The notes under the pieces are model-generated. The model worked only from the letters and a program-made list of their open reading frames with translations, was not told where the DNA came from and did no database searches. The translations under genes and the position numbers were made by a program. This document shows, piece by piece, positions 42,564 to 46,371 of a stretch of 46,371 nt of DNA (its first letter is position 1; each line of letters opens with the position of its first letter). Source of the DNA: Cylindrodendrum hubeiense (lineage: Eukaryota > Ascomycota > Sordariomycetes > Hypocreales > Nectriaceae); assembly GCA_014621425.1 (NCBI GenBank), contig JAANBB010000329.1, forward strand, positions 1 through 46,371, in the 5' to 3' direction.

Positions 42564-45302
42564 TGGGCCAGGGTGTCTTGATATGCAGGCGCAACTTTGC
42601 GCTTCGGAGTCCTTCCCAAGTGCGACATTGTCATCAACTACCCATACGCGTATGGTGAGGTGTTTCGGTCGCCCAAAGAAGAGGGCATTTCCGGGCCTCG
42701 TGGTCATCTTCGTTGCTTTTGCCTCGAAGCCTCCAAGTCCAAATGCCCCGAGTCATTTTCAGGCAGTTGCCGACGGCATCGCCGTGCCGCAATCAATAAT
42801 GCCGGATCGCCATAAGGTCTGGGAAAATGTCATGCAATAACGAGGCTGCATCATAAGTTTCTTTTGCCCGGCGGACCAAATGGTGCATGGGCTTGGGGCT
42901 GGAGGATACGACGCCAAGGTGATCTATCACACCACGCAAACACCAATGGGACGAACCTTGGGGACGGATCACCGCTGTGGCTGCGCTTGGGGTTGTGCTG
43001 CATGGCGCGGCAGCCAGTAGGAACCATTGGCAGAATGGTGCTTGGCATCACACCCTCTCCATCAACACTTTGCTGCTTCGAATGTTTCATGCAGCAACCA
43101 AGAACGGCCAGCTCCTTCAGGTCTCACCCCGCCTCAACCAGCTTCGTTGTGAGGCACACCGTGTCGTCTGAATTGCAAGTTCCACGTACCGGGGACAACC
43201 CGGTGGCCGTCCGGGGTTGGGAAAACCGAGTCTGGCCAGCTGTTACCCCCGCGTTTTACACGTCAGCAAACTGCCGATCCCCGGATGGAGCTCCGCGATA
43301 GGATGAACCAGACACGAAAGCACCTGGACCAAATAGGCAGTTGCCCAGAGCTACAAGTGGATTGCAGACCTCGACATACCGACTTTAGGCTGTATCTGAG
43401 GCCGAGATGTCCGAAGACGCTACCGACCTATTGTACACAGTTAGTACGAACTGGCTCGTACAAGCGGCACATGCACTTCACAGTGCACTTTCTGAACTAG
43501 CCTTTCTGCAATTGCATCTAGTGCCTCTGTGCCCGCTGCCTGATCTGGGTTGTTGCGGTGCCAACAGTGACAACACAGCCACAAGACCGGTGAGGCTGGA
43601 GAGCCAGTAACCGCAATACACAACAGCGCAGCTGAATGGTGTTTGCTTTTCGAAACTCTATCTTTCCTCCTGAGCAAGCGCTGACCCTCACCGCGCTACA
43701 ATGATGCCGTCAAGTCTCGGGACATGACGGGATAGAATGGTGGTGTCAGGTCGGGTACAGTGGCCGGCATGAGCTGAAGATTCTAAGAGACGGGAAGAAA
43801 ACTCCGATGCTGTCTCTGCGATACTAGAATGTTGAGAATGCTGCTGGAGAACGTAGATCACGGCAGGTCCCATCGGCGATGAGATTGCGGTGTGGGTAGT
43901 TCCGTTGAGAGACTGTCACACATGCATATCGGTCGTTCTAGGCACTGATCCGCAGATACCTAATCTGCCACGTTGGTATCACTGAATCATGCTCTTTATG
44001 CCCTGGCTAATCCCTTGATCCTTGAACACCCTTGACCCTTGAATGGAATCGAAGGATATCTAGAAGCCACAACACTACGCAGAATTTGCATGTGATTTAC
44101 GTTGGACCGGTAAACTCCATCAAGTTACCTACTGATATTCTTGTAACAATATACCAAACAAGTAAAAATACATAACAAATAGAGGCTTCGTGACTTCTAA
44201 ATTACGCGACTGGGGAGTAGATATGCTGTAGAGGAACCCAGAGTCAGCAATGGAAGACCAATTCTTGCAACAAATCATATTATAAACTCACGATCGACAC
44301 ACGTCGGACCATGGAACACAACACCTGCACCCCAGATTTTCCCCGGATCTGTGGTCATGGCGGGGAGTGGATCCCATAACAGCGAAAGTCGATGCTTCAC
44401 AGCTGGTCACGAAGAAGCCATCCGCCTCATCCTTGGTGTCATTTGTACGATCAAGAAGTTGCGAGTACGGTTTATGACACTTGTTGCACGTAAATCTACC
44501 TTAAGTAGACATATCAAAATACGTGACCTCGACTCAAACCGAAGCTAGCAGGAGTTCGGCCGTGGCTGGAGGTTGGTACCTGGGTCAGCGCTTAGCATGG
44601 AAACTCAATCATGCCAACAAATGGTGCGGCGGTCAAAACAAGGATATTCTTCTCGGGGCTGATATTTGGTGATGCCCTAAAGGGGTGGGGGGACTGGGTC
44701 GGTGAGTGTTTGCTTTGGGCAGTCTGGATGAGGTTTGTGGCGATATGACACGTCTTTTGGGTTGATCTGGGCGACATAGCCACACTCTAACCGCACAGCA
44801 GCCATGGTGAACTGAGACATGAAAACGGTAAAGGAGTGTCTCTGATAAGCCATTGGATGAAGCAGATATTGATGGTGACCGTTCACGCACGGCAAACTCC
44901 ATTGTGGTTGATGTGATCTCCGACACATCCTTGTCGATTTGCGATAGGCGAGGGGCGACTACGGAGCTGTCAGAAAGCAGAAAGCGGAGGGCTGCGACGC
45001 TGTGATGGGGCGGGCGTGAACACGTGGGTCTGGATGTGCTGTTCTCGATCAGATCTCGCAGCAGGAATTATGGATCCTGGAACTCACAAGGAAGACGAGT
45101 TGACGATTGGGAACCGGGCCCGCAGATAGGGAGCCTGTCGGCGTGATAAGAGGGCATGTTAGATCTAGCGACGATGGAGTAGATAGCAATAGTGGCTCAT
45201 GCGGCGCCATCCCAGAGGGAATCGGTCTTGGCAAGCTTGTTGCTGTGCGTACACGGCAGGTACAGGAGGGGTCCATGGGTGCTGAGTCAATCGCTTTTGG
45301 GG

Positions 45303-45342
45303 GCTTGCTGGGGCTCGCTGGAGCTTGCCGGGGCCTGCTGGG
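45303..45342. repeat. 10-bp degenerate tandem repeat, four units
   Basis: Units GCTTGCTGGG, GCTCGCTGGA, GCTTGCCGGG and GCCTGCTGGG follow each other directly. GC-rich and non-coding. Confidence 0.75.
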
Positions 45343-45672
45343 GCCAGAGCGGGCTCCATTGGGCTGCTGTGGGTAGGGGTAAATGGTGGGTTTCAGTGGT
45401 GTGTGATTGGCCCCGGATGCCACGAGACGCAGCTCCAGCCCCCGTTTGTTAGGCCCGTTCGGCGAGGGTTGCACTGCGCACAGCGCACAGGAGGCCAGGG
45501 CAAGGCAGGGCAGGGTCGGACGGGAAGGACATCCAGAAGGGGGGATCGCATCGAGCCATGAGGATCATCTAGGCGTGCATACCCCGTACTCCGAGTGTTT
45601 TAGCCCCTTTTTTGTCTGTCGTGAGTCGCGTGTTCCACTCTGCAGTCGGGGTGCCTGTCCGATGGCCCCGAA

Positions 45673-45709
45673 CCTACCTAGGCTTGCTAGGTACCTAAGG
45701 CAGGTAAGC
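45673..45709. promoter_or_regulatory. TACCTA/TAGGTA motif cluster
   Basis: CCTACCTAGG, CTAGGTACCTAAGG and AGGTAAG occur within 37 bp. Similar clusters lie at 26998-27033 and 28524-28547. Such motifs recur in promoter-like regions of some Sordariomycetes by my recollection; a role here is inference. Confidence 0.3.
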
Positions 45710-46182
45710 TTGCCGGGAGCCCAGAAGCCCGAGGCCCCTCTCTGCCCGGAGAGCCTGTCTCTGTAATGCTGCTGTCTTGAAACCGTGTCTGGGCTTTGTT
45801 TTCCCATAACGTAATCCACTACCAGCTGGGGGCCACGCATTGCCACTGCCGGGACGCACACTGGGCATGCCGCCTCGCCCCTTTTTCTTCTACCTTGTTC
45901 CAACCATTTTCCACGGCCCCGTGGTGGCTTGGCTAGACTCGAAAAAGCAAGCAATCACAGAGTGACGGCCCTCGCCGGGACCTTCCAGCCCTGCTGGCCC
46001 TGCTGGCCCCTCCCAAACCCCCTCCGCTCCGCTCCGTGCTTCTCCGTGCGTGCCGCGTCCTGGCCTCCAGCACCCACAGACAGCTAGGCTAGCAAGCTCA
46101 AAGACACCCACCCACACGGCGAGGTGCAGACGAGCACACAGCTGAGAGCTACTGTGCTCTAGGTGCTGACTAGAATGAAAGC

Positions 46183-46371
46183 ATGTCTGGCATGTTGAGG
46201 AGGGGCGCGGCACATCCCAAGATCCGGAACCCGCCCCCCTCTACGAACCCCGGCCGCAACTCGCCACCGCAGTGCAGCACCATGACAGCGCCGGCGCCAG
46301 CGGCATTCGCAGTCGCTGCACGTCCACCGGGCGCCCGGTCCAGCAGGCAGCCAACAGGGCGCCCAGCCCCG
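46183..46371 (+). CDS. Possible start of a gene running off the right edge
   Basis: An ATG at 46183 opens a frame of 63 codons to the window end. The peptide is rich in Pro, Ala and Arg (MSGMLRRGAAHPK...), as in disordered N-termini of fungal regulators. No domain is visible, and GC-rich sequence favours chance open frames, so support is weak. Confidence 0.25.
   Translation, partial: MSGMLRRGAAHPKIRNPPPSTNPGRNSPPQCSTMTAPAPAAFAVAARPPGARSSRQPTGRPAP

Larger units (their letters stand above)
41547..46182. other. Gene-poor region, about 4.6 kb
   Basis: No convincing gene. The stretch 42600-43500 has several medium open frames in shifting phases (for example 42977-43171 on +) that could be a decayed coding sequence, but no family is recognised. 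Two 10-bp tandem repeats and a TAGGTA/TACCTA cluster (45673-45709) are present. The right part (45000-46180) is GC-rich. Confidence 0.45.

Noticed and set aside
1..46371. CRISPR arrays, transposon terminal repeats, rRNA genes
   Set aside because: No direct-repeat/spacer structure, no paired terminal repeats with transposase, and no rRNA-like sequence found on reading.

Overview
The window comes from a filamentous ascomycete (Pezizomycotina, most likely a Sordariomycete). The evidence is short GT-AG introns of 50-120 bp with CTAAC/CTGAC-type branch sites, a Zn(II)2Cys6 regulator, a C2H2 plus fungal-specific regulator, a fungal alpha-arrestin, and an intron-bearing nuclear tRNA-Arg(UCG). No prokaryotic operon structure or plasmid/phage feature is visible.

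Layout, left to right. The minus-strand 5' end of a Zn2Cys6 transcription factor is cut by the left edge (1-319). An alpha-arrestin ubiquitin-ligase adaptor follows (1542-4424, minus). A gene-poor stretch of about 6 kb leads to a decayed gene (10336-10935, minus) with three in-frame stops, each one C-to-T change from a sense codon. A compact gene block spans 12.3-21.6 kb: an MFS monocarboxylate-type transporter (+), a Nudix hydrolase (-), the RNA lariat debranching enzyme DBR1 (-), an F-box/DUF6546-like protein (-) and an MDR-family quinone-oxidoreductase-like protein (+). A large Klf1/AmdX-type C2H2 regulator (22845-26421, minus) sits next to a 9 kb region with no convincing gene. After that come a small secreted CAP/PR-1 protein with a GPI-like tail (35534-36139, +), a cytochrome P450 pseudogene (37108-38841, mostly minus) whose N-terminal part is inverted, an intron-containing tRNA-Arg(UCG) (39382-39473, +) and the five-exon gene for the spliceosomal protein SmE (40662-41546, +). 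The last 4.6 kb is gene-poor, and a weak open frame runs off the right edge.

Most intact genes are housekeeping or regulatory: two RNA-splicing proteins (DBR1 and SmE), two or three transcription regulators, a ubiquitin-pathway adaptor and an F-box protein. There is no clear gene cluster or pathway. The accessory signal is in the AT-richer stretches (about 10-11.7 kb and 36-40.5 kb), which hold mutated gene remnants. The most unusual observation is the intragenic inversion inside the P450 pseudogene, with one apparent breakpoint at a 16-bp perfect-stem hairpin. All gene models are read by eye from the sequence, without database searches or transcript data.
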